In this document: piece after piece, positions 46,801-60,181 of the stretch
Layout of the letters: each line of letters begins with the position of its first letter
Position numbering within the stretch: the first letter of the stretch is position 1
Assembly: GCF_011745365.1 (NCBI RefSeq)
Contig: NW_024468910.1
Coordinates: 4,678,068-4,742,067, forward strand
DNA from: Cryphonectria parasitica EP155
Lineage: Eukaryota > Ascomycota > Sordariomycetes > Diaporthales > Cryphonectriaceae
Direction: 5' to 3'
Length of the DNA: 64,000 bases
Program-made: the position numbers and the translations under genes
Notes under the pieces: model-generated
The model's input: only the letters and a program-made list of their open reading frames with translations
Database searches by the model: none
Told to the model about the DNA's origin: nothing

Positions 46801-47531
46801 TTTCTCGTATAGATTCATAATTTATATTCTGAAGCTTTTCCTTATTGCTTTGAAGCGGACTAACTTGCTAAGAATCTCGCTTCTATTATTTTGCTAATCT
46901 ATTAGCATTCTAGCACTGTTTGAGTTCGCTTATTACTAGATTCTTCTCCTTGAATTGCTAGCTTTACTGATTTGAAAATATATATAAAGTTGTTTAAAGC
47001 TTCTTTTCCCGAGTATTCTTCAATAACTAGCTTTAATCCTGCATTATTAATTGCAACTATCTCTCTGAATACAGCTTATTTCGATAAGATCTAGCTAGTA
47101 GTTCAATTGATTCGAGAATTATGCTCTTTAAGCTATAAAAATCTTATAATTAGCTCATGCTATGCTATATTCGTAATATTAAAGGAAATCTTAGTTATAT
47201 ATTCTTGAATTAAAATAGATAAATAATTAGTTTTCTTATTAATTATTTCTTAGTTGTATACAACAGATTATTCTTTTATAGTATTAAGAGTATATAAGCG
47301 CTTCTTTCATTTTTATTATAGTTATGCCTGATTAATAATATATAAAGATATAAAGTTTTCTTAAGCGCTACTATTCAATAGTATGCTATACTTATATTCT
47401 TGAATATATATATCGAGCTTAATATAAGCATAGTTTGCTTTAAAAGCTTTATATAGAAATCATTTTAATCTAATCATCTGCAGTTCTCTTACAAGCGATT
47501 CTAGCCTTTTGAAATTATTAAGAGCTGCTTA
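43839..47531 (-). pseudogene. pol: pol of element F
   Basis: Protease at 47366-47386 (reverse), RT box YFNNIL (46060 region; LNNIL with Leu to Phe), RNase H, integrase and a degraded chromodomain near 43870-44010. Full set of domains in reverse order along the window; heavy RIP. Confidence 0.82.
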
Positions 47532-49618
47532 TTCTTCCTCTAAGCTTGCTTCGCTGCTTTCTAAGCAAGCTTTTTAGCTTGCTTTTGCTTATATTATCAT
47601 TATTTCTAATCTTTCTTCTATTAATGCTAGTTATAAATCTTATTATTAATATAAATTATATAGAGCATTATTCTATATTGCTACTATTCTATTTTCTTAT
47701 TCATATATTGCTTGGAATAATTATTCAGTAGCTTAATATATGCATTATTATACTATTTATTGAGAATTTTCCTAAAGCAAAGTTCTTATTCTTCAATGGC
47801 TTGAAGAATTTGTTCTAATTCTCTGATAAGAAATTATTTATATTATATCTTTTTTAAGAAATGCATTCTGCAGCTATAATAAGCATAGAAGATTCATGCT
47901 AGCTTGTGATATAGATTATAAAGTAAGCTGATCTGGAGATTCTTATCTTGTTATATCTTGATATTTTGCAAGAGAATATTAGTAAAAAGCTCTTTTAGCT
48001 CTATTTCATAAATGAGATATTTAATTTATATTATTTTCTTGTTCTATCTAATGCTAAAGAGAAATTTTCTCTTCTGCACTTCTATAAAGCTATTGAATTC
48101 ATTATTTACAAAAGATTCTAGTAAATTGCTAAGTTGTTTAGCTTAGCTTAATTCTCTTATTATCTGAAAAGTATTTTCGATATTATCTAAGTATTTATAC
48201 TAATAGCTAAGAGAATATCATTTCTTATTCATATTCCTAGTTATAATATTTAGCATAGATAATAAGAAATAATAAAGAATATTATTACTAAATTCTTCTT
48301 TTAATACTTGAATATTTTGCTTAGTAATATTAAAGCATTTCGAATTATTGCTGCTTATAGTTATACTAAGCATGCATTCTTGCTCTGCTATTGCTATCTG
48401 CTTATAGTGCTTAGATTTCTGAGAGAACTATTCTGAATCTTTCTTATTCGAAAGATATATTAAGCAGTTATTATTATAGCAGAATATTCAGCTGAAACTT
48501 TCATAATTAATAGAATTTAATACTTGCTTCAAAAAGATGTTTTTGCTTAGTTGATTGAATTCCTGTTGCTAAGCAATATTCACTTAGTATTCTTTCTAAA
48601 CTAATTACTATTTATTCTTTCAGAGTTAATAGCAGTTGTATGCTATATATCTCTGTTTATTGCAATTATAGCAAATAATACTATTTTTCTTGCTATACTG
48701 CTTATTAGCTGCATCGAATTTTATAGAACTAGCATATATAATGCTGCTCTAAGCTATGCTACTCTATTAACTGCTATTTTTATATTAAAGTTTCTTGCTT
48801 ATATTAGCTGAAAATCTCTAAATTTAACTTTCTCCTTTCTTGAATTTTTCTATTTATTATTCGTATAGATAGTTATTAATGCAAATTACTTAATTAAAGA
48901 ATATTACAAAATTCTCTAGCTAATCCTATTTAAAAATCTTATTCTTAATATTATTCTTAAATTTCTTATAATAATATTCTATAAGATTCTTATCTTCTTA
49001 TAAAAATCTTGCTAAGAATTATTTAAATCTAATTATATAAGCAGAAGCTAATTTAATCTGCTAAAGATTCATAAGTTGCTAAGCTATAATGCATTCTTTA
49101 TTAGAATTACTAAAGATCTTCTTAAAAGCTTTTTCGAAGCTTGCAAAGAAATTAAATATATTCTTAATATTCTGAGTATATATATTAGAATTATTCTAAT
49201 GCTTCAAGTAATTATATAGAAAAGATTTATATTAGATAAGAGTATTTTTTTCGAAATAAGTTCTTATAAGAATAATTTTCTTATATTTCTTAGTAAACTA
49301 AATTATATAATATAGAAAGTATGCTCTGCAGTAAGTAAGAAATTCATATAGTATCTTTTGATTATTATTATATATAGCAAGCTTATTTATTTTATATATC
49401 TTCTCAGCATTGCTGATAATTATAGAGATAAACTGTATCTGCTAAGCATATTAAGCAAGCTAAGCTTGCTAGTTAGTAATAATAGTGCTTTAAGTTTGCT
49501 ATTAATTATACAGATTCTGAATATACTGAATAAGCTAGTATATCTGATTAATCAGTTCTTTCTAAGTAGAAATGCGCAAGAATGAAGAAGTTCTCTAAGA
49601 AGCTATTGTATTCTGTAT
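47489..49618 (-). pseudogene. gag: gag of element F
   Basis: 710 codons from ATA 49618 to TAA ending at 47489. Zinc knuckle 48632-48673 reads CYNCNKQRYIAYNC. Confidence 0.82.
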
Positions 49619-49666
49619 TACTCAAGGAGATAATACTGAACTGTTCTTGAATAAGAGTTATTAAAA

Positions 49667-50111
49667 TATAATAAGTATTATAGCAATCCGAAGATTCCAA
49701 AGTATATAAGAGATTTATGCTAACAAGAGCAGTATCAAAGTATTAAATTCTTAAATATGAAACTGTACAAGTTCTGATAAGCAATGCAAGTGTTTACTGC
49801 TTTTGAAGCTATTTAGTATATAAGATTGAATATTTAGATTGATAACTAAAGAGCTATGTACTGAATTTATCTAATGGTAATAAATGTGTTCTTATATATT
49901 CAGCTCTTCAGTTCTAACTATCCTGATTATATTCTAATTCCTCATAGTTATTCTCCAAATATATTAACTATATTCATAGTTAATATAGTTGCGCTAGTAA
50001 TCCTAATCTGAATTATATAATCCTGTTTGGTATCTGATATTGGATTGTAATACCTGATTCCTTTATTAGTGAGGCTTATTCTGTAACCTGCATGTTGGAT
50101 GAGTTATAATA
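49667..50111 (-). repeat. 5' LTR of F (445 bp)
   Basis: Starts TATAATAAGTATTATAG, ends AGTTATAATA; followed by CTAAG. Confidence 0.9.
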
Positions 50112-50116
50112 CTAAG

Positions 50117-50431
50117 CTTCTCTATCTGCATTAGCAGAAGTAGATATAATCCAAGAAGATGAAACATGCTCTGCATTGTAGTATTACTTGCATAAAGGAA
50201 TTGAATTATATGAAAGCTGAGAAGGCTAAAGCTGAGAGAGTGTATATTGCTGCTAAAGTGCAGGCTATAATAGCTGAGAAATCTGCTATTATAGCTAGGG
50301 ATTCTTCTTTTGAGAGTTTTGATTGAAATTCTGTAAACTTGGGAAACTCTGTGATAGACTGGTTGGGTTTCCTGAAGAGTAAGATTTCTGAAGCTCCTGA
50401 GTTTCAGTTTGGAATAAAGCAATCGTCCTAA
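50117..50431 (+). pseudogene. Antisense accessory gene of G, C-terminal part
   Basis: 315 bp: coiled segment KAEKAKAERVYIAAKVQAII, then FESFD-stop-NSVNLGNSVIDWLGF and FGIKQSS, TAA at 50429-50431. Overlaps the Pol stop 50428-50430. Continues 20603-20926. Confidence 0.82.
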
Positions 50432-53400
50432 GTGCTAGTTTCTTTTCTTTTCCAATACTCAGCTACTTTTTTCTAAGTATTTTTAATATTTTTTTATAAT
50501 TTCTATAAATTTTCGCTTGCTAAATAATCTTTCCATTTAATAAGATATTCTCTTATATTATTTATATTTCTATACTTAAGAATTCTTTCTATCTTATACT
50601 CTAGTTTATTATTTTCTACTTTTGCTATATTATCTACTAATATTTTCTATACTGCTAATTTTAGTAGTAAGATATAAGAAACTGAGTATATTCTTATTCT
50701 ATAAGATAATACTAACTTATAATTAACTAAGAAAATCTGTTGCAAGATTTTAAATAATTTTAACTTCTTATAATCAAGTTTGTTACTAAATCTAATTATT
50801 TTAATATTTTTTCGAAGTAAGTAAATCTTATTTCTCTTCTATAGAATTAATTCTTTAATCCTTTTGAAATTTGCATACTATATTATTCGTTTCTGAATGA
50901 ATTATAATTCTAATTAGAATTCTTTCTAGATCTTCTTAATCTTCTTAATCTTTTTATCTGCAGCTTCTATATCTGCTTCTAGCAATATTTTGTAATAAGC
51001 TATTAGATTATATCTGTAGAATATAAAGAATAATAATCTTTTTATTATACTTATATTTATGCTATTATAAGCGAATTATATAAAAAGCAATAAATTAATT
51101 CAATTATTCTATTTCTAATTAATATAGTATTAAAGATATTATTTAATAATCTAATTTATTCTTTCTATCTATTTATCTATTTATAGATAAAATACTATAA
51201 ATATTTTATAATATATTCTGAGTTATTTTATAAGCAAAATTCAAAACTTCGAATTAAACTTTCTATTTCTATTAGAAATTACTTTCTCTAGTATACTATA
51301 ATTAGTAATAATCATTCTGAGAAATGCATATACAAGTTCTTCTGCTATATTGCTTTCCTTATAAAAGAGAAAGTAAGTATACTTGCTTAGTTTACAAATT
51401 ATTATTAGAATGCTATTATATTATACTTTAGTTAAGAGTTTTTATAAGAAAAATAGCTTAATAATGAAGTTTAGATTGATAGATTGCTAAATAATTATAA
51501 ATATTAATAAAGAATATAATAGTTTATAAAGCTTATATCTTTCTGCTTTATTCTTTTTATAATTATTATATTATTATAAAATATTTTTAATTCTTTTTCT
51601 AAAATTTAGTAAATTCTAATATTTTTTAATATATTTATAAATTGTTCTAATTCTCTAGTATTTATATACTAATATATTATATATATTCTTAATATAGTTA
51701 TCTTATTCGTTTGAAATTATTAATTCTGAATTCTTTTCTAAGAATTCAATTCTAAAAGTAGTATTCAGCTCTTTATATATATTAATAAGATTTTCTGATT
51801 TATTTTGAATAAAAATATTTTATATATTTAAGAAATCTATATTTCAATAGTTTGATTTTCTGCTAAAAGCATCTGCTTATTCATTTTCTAAGCTTTTGCA
51901 ATATATAATTCTAAAATCAAATTGTAAAAGAAATTCTGCTTATTTAATTTATTGCTTATTCAAGATTTTAATTATTATAAATATAATCAGATTTTTATAA
52001 TCTGAATAAACTATAATTAAATATTATATACTAATAAGATAATATTGCTATTTCTTAAAAGCTTTTATTATTATTATAAGTTTCTAATTTAGAATTCTAT
52101 AATTAATTTCTAAGCTATTTAATTTCTTTAAAAAATTGCTTATAATTCTTAAATGCTTTTAATTATCTTGCTAATTAAGTTATTTTCTAAATATATATTT
52201 CAATATATTAGTTTTAATTTCAAAAGATTTATAGAAATCTGCTTTATATAGAATTAGCTTTAAAGTAATATACTTAATAATCTTATTAAAAGCTTCTTAT
52301 ACTTTGAAGATTTATTTGAAAAGCTATTTCTTTTTAGTAAGATTTGTAAAAGAATATATAATCTAGCTATAGTTCTTAATAAACTGCTTATAGAAGTTGA
52401 TATATTTAAGAAAAGATTTAATATTTCTAATATTTCTAAGAATTAGCTAATTTCTAATAGCTTCTATCTTATCTTTCTATAGCTTAATATATTCTAGTTT
52501 GATTATAAATTCGAGATAATTAATCTTTTATATATAAAAGTAGCTCTTTGCAGATTTTGCAAAGAGTTTCGCATTTTGAAGCATTTGCAATACTATTTTC
52601 ATATATTTCTTATATTTCTTTAGTATTCGAGAATAAATAAGAATATTATCAAGATAAATAATAATAAATTAATTCAAATATTTTCATAGAATATGATTAA
52701 TTATTTCTTGAAATAAGGCTGAAATATTCATTAAACTGAAAAGCATAATCAAATATTCATAATATCTGTAGCATATTCTGAAAGCAATCTTTTATTCTTT
52801 TCCTTTCTTTATTCTAATTAGATTATAAGCTTCTTTCAGATTTAAAGCTATAAATTACTATACTTCTTACAATCTATCTTATAATTTCTTAATAAATAGT
52901 AATAAATATTAGTTCTTGATTATAATATTATTAAATTATTTATAATTAATATATAATCTAAGCTTGCTATTCTTCTTAAATATAAACAGAATAGGATATT
53001 CTGCTGATAATTGCAATAATTATATATATTTCTTCTTAAGATTTTTATTAAGATATTTCTTAAGTATTTCTAGTTATATCTTATTTAATCTATAGATAAG
53101 AAAGAATTTAAGCTATTTTTCTTCTTATAGCAGAATCTTATAATTATATAAGCTGTATTCTAGCAACTCTATATTCAATTCTTTCTGAAACAATTTTCTG
53201 AATTTATAGTATTTCTATAATATGCTTGCAAGTATTAGTTCTGATTTATATACTGTTTCTGCTATCTGGAGAAATAATAAATACTATTAAGTATACTTCT
53301 TTTCATTCATTGTTTTTAGTAGCGCTTTTGAAAGCTTTAAGTATTTGCTTCAGGCTGAACTGATTGCTTGAGAGCCTAATTTCGAGATTTTTGTATAAAT

Positions 53401-54117
53401 CTATAATTCACATTCTGAAGCTTTTCCTTATTGCTCCGGAGCAAACCAACTTGCTAAGAATCTCGCTTTTATTATTTTGCTAATCTGTTAGCATTCTAGT
53501 ACTATTTGGATTCGCTTATTACTAAATTCTTCTCCTTGAACTGCTAGCTCTGCTAACTTGAAAGTATATATAAAGTTATATAAAGCTTCTTTTCCTAAGT
53601 ATTCTTTAATAACTAGCTTCTATCCTGCATTATTAATTGCAACTATTTCTCTGAATATAGCTTGTTCTTATAAGATCTAGCTAGTAGTTTAATTGATTCG
53701 AAAATTATACTTCTTAAGCTATAAAAGTTTCATAATCAGCTTATGCTATATTATATCTGTAATATTAAAGGAAATCCTAGCTATATATTCTTGGATTAAA
53801 ATAGATAAATAATTAGTTTTCTTATTAATTACTTCTTAGTTGTATATAACAGATTATTCTTCTATAGTACTGAGAATATATAGTTATTTCTTCTATTTCC
53901 ATTATAGTTATATCTAGTTAATAATATATAAGAATATAAAGTTTCTCTAAGCGCTACTATTCAATAGTATACTGTACTTATATTCTTGAATATATATATC
54001 GAGCTTAATATAAGCATAATCTACTTTAAAAGCTTTATATAGAAACTATTCTAATCTGATCATCTGCAATCCCTTTATAAGCAATCCTAGCCTTTTAAGA
54101 TTATTAAAAGCTGCTTA
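50428..54117 (-). pseudogene. pol: pol of element G
   Basis: Protease at 53950-53971, RT box YLDNIL near 52640 (first Asp kept), RNase H, integrase and chromodomain near 50500-50650, all reversed. Nonsense codons of RIP type. Confidence 0.82.
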
Positions 54118-56195
54118 TTCTTTCTTTAAGCTTGCTTTGCTGCTTCTTAAGCAAGCTTTTTAGCTTGCTTTTGCTCGTATTATTATTATTTCTAATCTTT
54201 TTTCTATCAATACTAATTACAAATCTTATTATTAATATGAATTATACAGAGTATCATTCTGCATTATTACTACTTTATTTTCTTATCTATATATTGCTTG
54301 AAGCAGTTATCTAATAGTTTAATATATATATTATTATGCTGCTTATTAAGAATTTCTCTAAAGCGAAACTCTTGCTTTTCAACAGTCTGAAGAATTTATT
54401 CTAGTTCTCTAACAAGAAATTATTTATACTATACTTTTTCCGAGAAATATATCTTGCAGCTATAATAGATATAGAAGATTCATGCTAGCTTATAATATAG
54501 ATTATAAAATAAGCTAATTCGAGAATCTTCATCTTGCTATATCTCGATATTTTGCAAGGAAATACAGATAAAGAGCTCTTCTAGCTCTATCTTATAAACA
54601 AGATGTTCGATTCATATTGTTTCCTTATTCCACCCAATGCCGAAGGGAAATCTTCCTTTCCAAGCTTTCATAAGCTTGTTGCTTACGAAAGACTTTAATA
54701 AATTGCTAAGTTATTCATCCTAGTTTAATTCTTTTGTTATCTAAGAAGTATTTTCGATATTATCTAAGTATTTATACCAATAGCTAAGAGAATATCATCC
54801 CTTATTCATATTCCTAATTATAATACTTGATATAAGTAACGAGAAATGATAAAGAGTATCATTGCTAAGTTCTTCTTCCAACATTTGAATACTTTATTCA
54901 GTAATATTAAAGCAATCTGAGTTATTGCTACTTATAATTATACTAGATATATATCCTCGCTCTTCTATCGCTATCTGCCTATAGCATCTAGATCTCTAAA
55001 AGAACTATTTTAAGCTTTTCTTATTTAAGAAGTATATTAAGCAGTTATTATTATAGCAGAATATTCAGCTAAGATTTCCATAATTAATAAAATTCAATAC
55101 TTGCTCTAAAAAGATGTTTTTGCTTAGTTAATTGGATTTCTAGCACTAAGCAATATTCACTTAGTATCCTTTCTGAACTAATTATTATTTATTCTTTCGA
55201 AATTAATAGCAATTATATGCTATATATTCCTATTTGTTATAATTATAGCAAGTAATACTGCTTCTTTTGCTATACTGCTTATTAGCTATATCAAGTTTTA
55301 TAAAATCAGCATATATAATGCTATTCTAAGCTATACTGCTCTATCAACCGCTATTTTTGTATTAAAATTTCTTGCTTATATTAACTGAAAACTTCTAAAT
55401 CTAGCTTTCTTCTTTTTTGAATTTCTTTACTTGCTATTCATATAAATAATTATTAATACAGATTACTTAATTAGAAAACATTATAAAGTTCTCTAGCTAA
55501 TCTTATTTAAAGATTTTATTCTTAATATTATTCTTAAATCTCTTATAATAATATTCTATAAAATTCTTATCTTTCTATAAGAATCTTGCTAAGAATTGCT
55601 TAAATCTAATTATATAAGTAGAAGCTGATTTAATCTGCTTGAGATTTATAAGCTGCTAAGCTATAATGCATTCTTTATTAGAATTGCTAAAGATTTTCTT
55701 AAAAGCTTTTTCAAAGCTTGCAAAGAAATTGAATATATTCTTAATACTCTGAATATATACATTGGAATTATTCTGATGCTCTAAATAGTTATATAGAGAA
55801 AGCTTGTATTAAATAAGAATATTCTTTTTGAAATAAGTTTCTGTAAGAATAATTTTCTCAGATTTCTTAATAAACTGAATTGTATAATACAAAAAGTATG
55901 CTCTGCAATAAGTAAGAAATTTATATAGTATTTTTTAATTATTATTATATATAGCAAGCTTATTTATCTTATATGCTTTTCTAGCATTATTAGTAGTTAT
56001 AGAGATGAACTGCGCTTGCTAAGCTTATTAAGCTAGCTAAGCTTACTAGTTAGCAATAGTAGCGCTTTAAGCTTGCTATTAATTATACAGATTCTAAATA
56101 TACTAAGTAAGCTAATATATCTAATTAATTAGTTCTTTCTGAATAGAAGTATATAAGAATAACAAGATTTCTTAAGAAGTTATTATATTCTATAT
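54075..56195 (-). pseudogene. gag: gag of element G
   Basis: 707 codons from ATA 56195 to TAA ending at 54075. Zinc knuckle 55209-55250 has lost its second Cys (TAT). Confidence 0.82.
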
Positions 56196-56243
56196 TGCTT
56201 AAGAGAATAATACTGAACTATTCTTGAATAAGAATTATTAAAA

Positions 56244-56696
56244 TATAATAAGTACTGCAGCAATCCGAAGATTCCAAAGTATATAAGGGATTTATGCTAA
56301 CAAGAGCAGTGCTAAGTACAGGCCTTGAATACAAAAATACAACTAAGATAATCGTACAAGTATTTACTGCCTTTGGAGCTATCAGAGTAAGAGAGTAATC
56401 TGATACTTAGACTAATATTTAGATTGATAACTGAAGAGCTATATACTGAATCTATCTAATGATAATGAATATATTCTTATATATCCAGCTTTTCAGTTCT
56501 AACTATCCTAACTGTATTCCAATTTCTTATAATTATTTCTCAAATATATTGATTATGTTTATAGTTAACATAGTTGCGCTAGTAATTCTAATCCGGGTTA
56601 TGTAATCCTGCTTAGTATTCAATGTTGAGTTGTAACACCTGGTTTCTTTGTTAGTAGGGCTTATTCTGTAATCTGCATGTTGGATGAATCATAACA
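56244..56696 (-). repeat. 5' LTR of G (453 bp)
   Basis: U3 of the A/F type, but the R-U5 side resembles that of element D (TACAACTAAGATAATCG-like), so it looks mosaic. Confidence 0.85.
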
Positions 56697-57386
56697 CAAT
56701 AAAAGCTATAAGATAAATAAGCTTATTATATATAATAATATTTAGAAACTTCTTCAGAAATTCCTTATTTACTGCAAAGTATACTTCTTATATAATGCTT
56801 CTCAGTTTATTACAGAATTCAAGAAAGTTATTCTTGCTAGAATTCGCTTTAAGAAAAATATTCTTATTTAATATAAACCTTCTTTCTATAATTATTTAAA
56901 ATATGCTAATAATTCTAATATATATATTAGAATTATTAAGAAAATATTTAATTTCTTTAAAGATTTTAAGAAAGCTTTTAAGAATATTTTTAATAATTTT
57001 AATAAAGAATATATAATAGCTAAGCAATTAATAAATCTTAAATAAATTAAATTAATATTAGCTTATATAATTAAATTTAAATAATTTGCTATATAATTTC
57101 TATAAAAAGATAAGAATCTTATTAAATATTATTATAAAGAATTTAAGAATAAAATTAAGAATAAGATTACAAAATAAGAATAGCTTAAGAATTTTGCAGT
57201 ATTTGCAAATGCAGCTATTAGAATAAATAATTATTTCTATAAATAATAAATGAAAAGATTTAAGAAGAAAGAAAGCTAATTTATATAGCAATTGCAGCTA
57301 AATATTAGCAAAAGATTTTAATTCCGAAATTAGAATAAAGATTTTCAATAAAGTATAGTATAAAGTGAAAGTATTTATGCTGATAT
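56697..57386 (+). pseudogene. gag: gag fragment J (capsid region), very degenerate
   Basis: Begins abruptly at the capsid block (AYKMNKLAIYN-like, read KAIR-stop-ISLLYI) next to the G LTR and follows the gag of E for about 600 bp, with stronger AT bias than any other copy. The N-terminus is missing and the knuckle is cut off by LTR K. Likely an older or different subfamily. Confidence 0.6.
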
Positions 57387-57859
57387 AATAATATGTACTG
57401 CAATATCCGAAGATCTGAAGTATATAAAGAATTTATGCTAATAAGAGTAGTATTAAAATAGAATTTATTGAATATAGAAATATAACTGAATAATTTATAC
57501 AAGTGCTAATTATTCGCTTTTAAAGCTATTCAAGTATATAATAAATGAATACTTAGATTAATAATTGAAAAGCTATATTCTAATAGTTTATCTAGTAGTA
57601 ATAAATATATTCTTATATATTCAGCTCTTCAGTATGAGTTGATAGAGTTGATATTGATTTCTTCAACTAATTAATAGAATTAATATCAACTTCTTCAACT
57701 GTGCAATCATTATAATTCTAATCCTGATTATATAATCCTGATCTATATTCTTTTATAAGCTAGTGCTGATTTTCTCAGCGCTGAAGGATCTGCTTTGAGT
57801 ATTCTTAATGCTATGCTGCTTTTCCTTATTGTAATCTGCATATTGAATAGATTATAACA
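57387..57859 (-). repeat. Divergent LTR K
   Basis: About 473 bp, same plan as the family LTR in reverse (TACTGCAATATCCGAAG near the start, AGATTATAACA at the end) but with its own U3 containing paired GTTGATATTGATTTCTTCAA-like inverted segments. No partner LTR or target duplication found; may be a solo LTR. Confidence 0.6.
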
Positions 57860-58189
57860 TTGTTGTGATAGCCAGAGTGGTAGTCCGTGGGACATGGAGT
57901 ACAGTGGGTCAAGGGTCCTCATACATATAAAGGATACCACCCACTTTTCAAATTCTTTAGCTATAAGCAAAAAAAAAATAAAAAAAAATAAAGCATCCTT
58001 TCTCTTCTTTTCAATTTTGAACCCTTTGAACAGGTCTAAGACAGGTTTTTCACCCTGTTCTTGCGCTCGTGTGGCCTTAGTTTGCTATCCTCATCTGTAC
58101 AGGCATGCTTGGGTTGCACGAGCCCTTGCTCATTGCTTCAGCAGCTGTTTATCCCTTTTTCTTTCGAGGGCAACAGCGCCCTAGTTCTG
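57860..58189. other. Non-RIPed island
   Basis: About 330 bp with balanced base composition, a TATAAAGG word near 57932, an A-rich run at 57969-57989 and no homology to the rest of the window. Short open frames occur on both strands but show no recognisable product. Could be part of an unrelated LTR or a SINE-like piece, or host DNA. Confidence 0.55.
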
Positions 58190-59687
58190 ATTCATTACTT
58201 TTATATACAAAAAGTTAATTATCTCGAATTCACAGTTAAGCTAGAATGTATTAAGCTATAGAAAAATAAGATAGAAGCTATTAGAAATTGATTAATTCTC
58301 AGGAATATTAGAAATATTAGATCTTTCCTTAAATATATTAACTTCTATAAGCAGTTTATTAAGAATTATAGCTAAATTATATATTCTCTTACAAATCTTA
58401 TTAAGAAGGAGCAGCTTTTCAAATAAATCTCTAAAGCATAAGAAGCTTTTAATAAGATTATCAGATATATTATCTCAGAGCTAATTCTGTATAAAGTAAA
58501 CTTTTATAAATCTTTTAAAATTGAAATTAATATATCAGAATATATATTTAGAGAATAATTTAGTTAGCAAAATAATTAAGAGTATTTAAGAATTATAAGC
58601 AACTTTTCAAGAAAGTTAAATAGCTTAGAAATTAATTATAAAATCTTAAATTAGAAGCTTATAGTAATAATAAAAGCTTTTAAGAAATAGCAATACTATC
58701 TTATTAATATATAATACTTAATTATAATTTATTTAAATTATAAGAATTTAATTATATTTATAATAATCAAAATTTTAAATAAGCAATAAGTTAAATAAGT
58801 AGAATTTCTCTTATAATTTAACTTTAGAATTATATATTATAAGAGCTTAGAAAATGAATAAGCAGATACTCTTAGCAGAAGATCAAACTATTGAAATGCA
58901 GATTTCTCAGATATATAAAACATCTTTGCTCAAAATAAATCAGAGAATCTTATTAATATATATAGAAAGCTGAATGCTATTTTCTGAATTAAACTCTTAG
59001 AAAAGAATTCAGAATTAATAATTCCAAATGAATAAAATAATTATATTAAGAATATATATAGTATATTAGTATATAAATATTAGAAAATTAAAGTAATTTA
59101 TAAATATATTAGAAAATATTAAAGCTTATTAGATTTTAGAAAAAGAATTGAGAATATTTTATAATAATATAATAGCTATAAGAAAAATAAAGCAGAAAGA
59201 TATAAGCTTTATAAACTACTATATTTCTTATTAATATTTATAATTATTTAGCAATTCATTAGTTTAAACTTTATTATTAAGCTACTTTTCTTATAAAAAC
59301 TCTTAATTAAAGTATAATATAATAGCATTCTAGTAATAATCTGCAAACTAAGCAAGTATACTTACTTTTTTCTTTATAAGAAAAGCAGTATAGCAGAAGA
59401 ACTTGCATATATATTTCTTAGAATAATTATTGCTAATTATAGTATATTAGAAGAAGTAATCTCTAATAAAAATAGAAAGTTTAATTTAAAATTCTAAATT
59501 TTGCTTATAAAATAGCTCAGAATATACTATAGAATATTTATAATATTTTACTTGCAAATAAATAAATAGATAAAAAGAATAAATCAGATTATCAAATAAT
59601 ATTTTCAATATTATATTAATTAGAAATAGAATAATTGAGTTAATCTATTGCTTTTTGTATAGTTTGCTTATAATAATACAGATATAA
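58190..59687 (+). pseudogene. pol: pol fragment I (RT thumb to integrase core)
   Basis: Starts inside RT (FYIQKINYLEF at about 58200), continues through RNase H and the integrase zinc region (near 59170) and core (59330-59500), and is cut at 59687 by element H. 5' end truncated against the island. Heavily RIP-mutated. Confidence 0.8.
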
Positions 59688-60134
59688 TGTTATAACCCAT
59701 TCAACATACAGATCACGAAACAGATTACAAGCAATAAGAACCAGATATCAAGAATCCAACATTCTAACAGAACATTGATTACATAACCTAGGGTTAGGAT
59801 TGCAACAGGGATGGATCACTGGATTATTAGATAATCCAGTAAGCTCGGATTATCTGGATCAGTAATAAGCCAGGATAAGCTACACTGAAGAGCTGAGTAT
59901 ATAACTGCACATTCCTTACTCTTAGATAGATTTAGTATATAGCTCTTTAGTTATCAATCTAAGTATCAGATTACTTTCTTACTCTGATAGCTCTTAAAGG
60001 CAGTAAATACTTGCATTACCTCTCAGAACTTATACAGTTCTGTATTCAAGAACTTAATACTTTGATACCGCTCTTATTAGTATAAATCTCTTTGTATACT
60101 TTGGAATCTTCAGATTATTGCAATGCTTATTATA
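59688..60134 (+). repeat. 5' LTR of H (447 bp)
   Basis: Starts TGTTATAACCCATTC, ends TGCTTATTATA. U3 includes GGATTATTAGATAATCC palindrome and matches A' best. TATATAA at 59898-59904. Confidence 0.92.
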
Positions 60135-60136
60135 TT

Positions 60137-60145
60137 TTGATAACT
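60137..60145 (+). promoter_or_regulatory. Candidate self-priming primer binding site of H
   Basis: TTGATAACT, two bases after the LTR, is the exact reverse complement of AGTTATCAA at 59949-59957 in the same LTR, about 50 bp after the TATA box. No TGG-type tRNA site is seen. This resembles self-priming of the Tf1/sushi kind, in which the 5' end of the transcript folds back as primer. The same two words occur, with RIP changes, in B, D and E. Confidence 0.55.
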
Positions 60146-60181
60146 CTTATTCAAAAATGATTCAGTATTACCTCTTAAGCA

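Larger units (their letters stand above)
43670..50111 (-). mobile_element. Element F, right (5') part
   Basis: End of the antisense gene, pol, gag and 5' LTR. Own length without C about 7.4 kb. Confidence 0.88.
50112..56696 (-). mobile_element. Element G, right (5') part
   Basis: Outermost visible layer of the nest: end of antisense gene, pol, gag and 5' LTR. Its right flank is gag-like sequence (J), so G probably sits inside yet another element. Confidence 0.85.

Noticed and set aside
57863..57989. tRNA-derived SINE with A box, B box and A-rich tail.
   Set aside because: GCCAGAGTGG resembles an A box, but the B-box match (GGTCAAGGGTCC) is poor and no target duplication is found.
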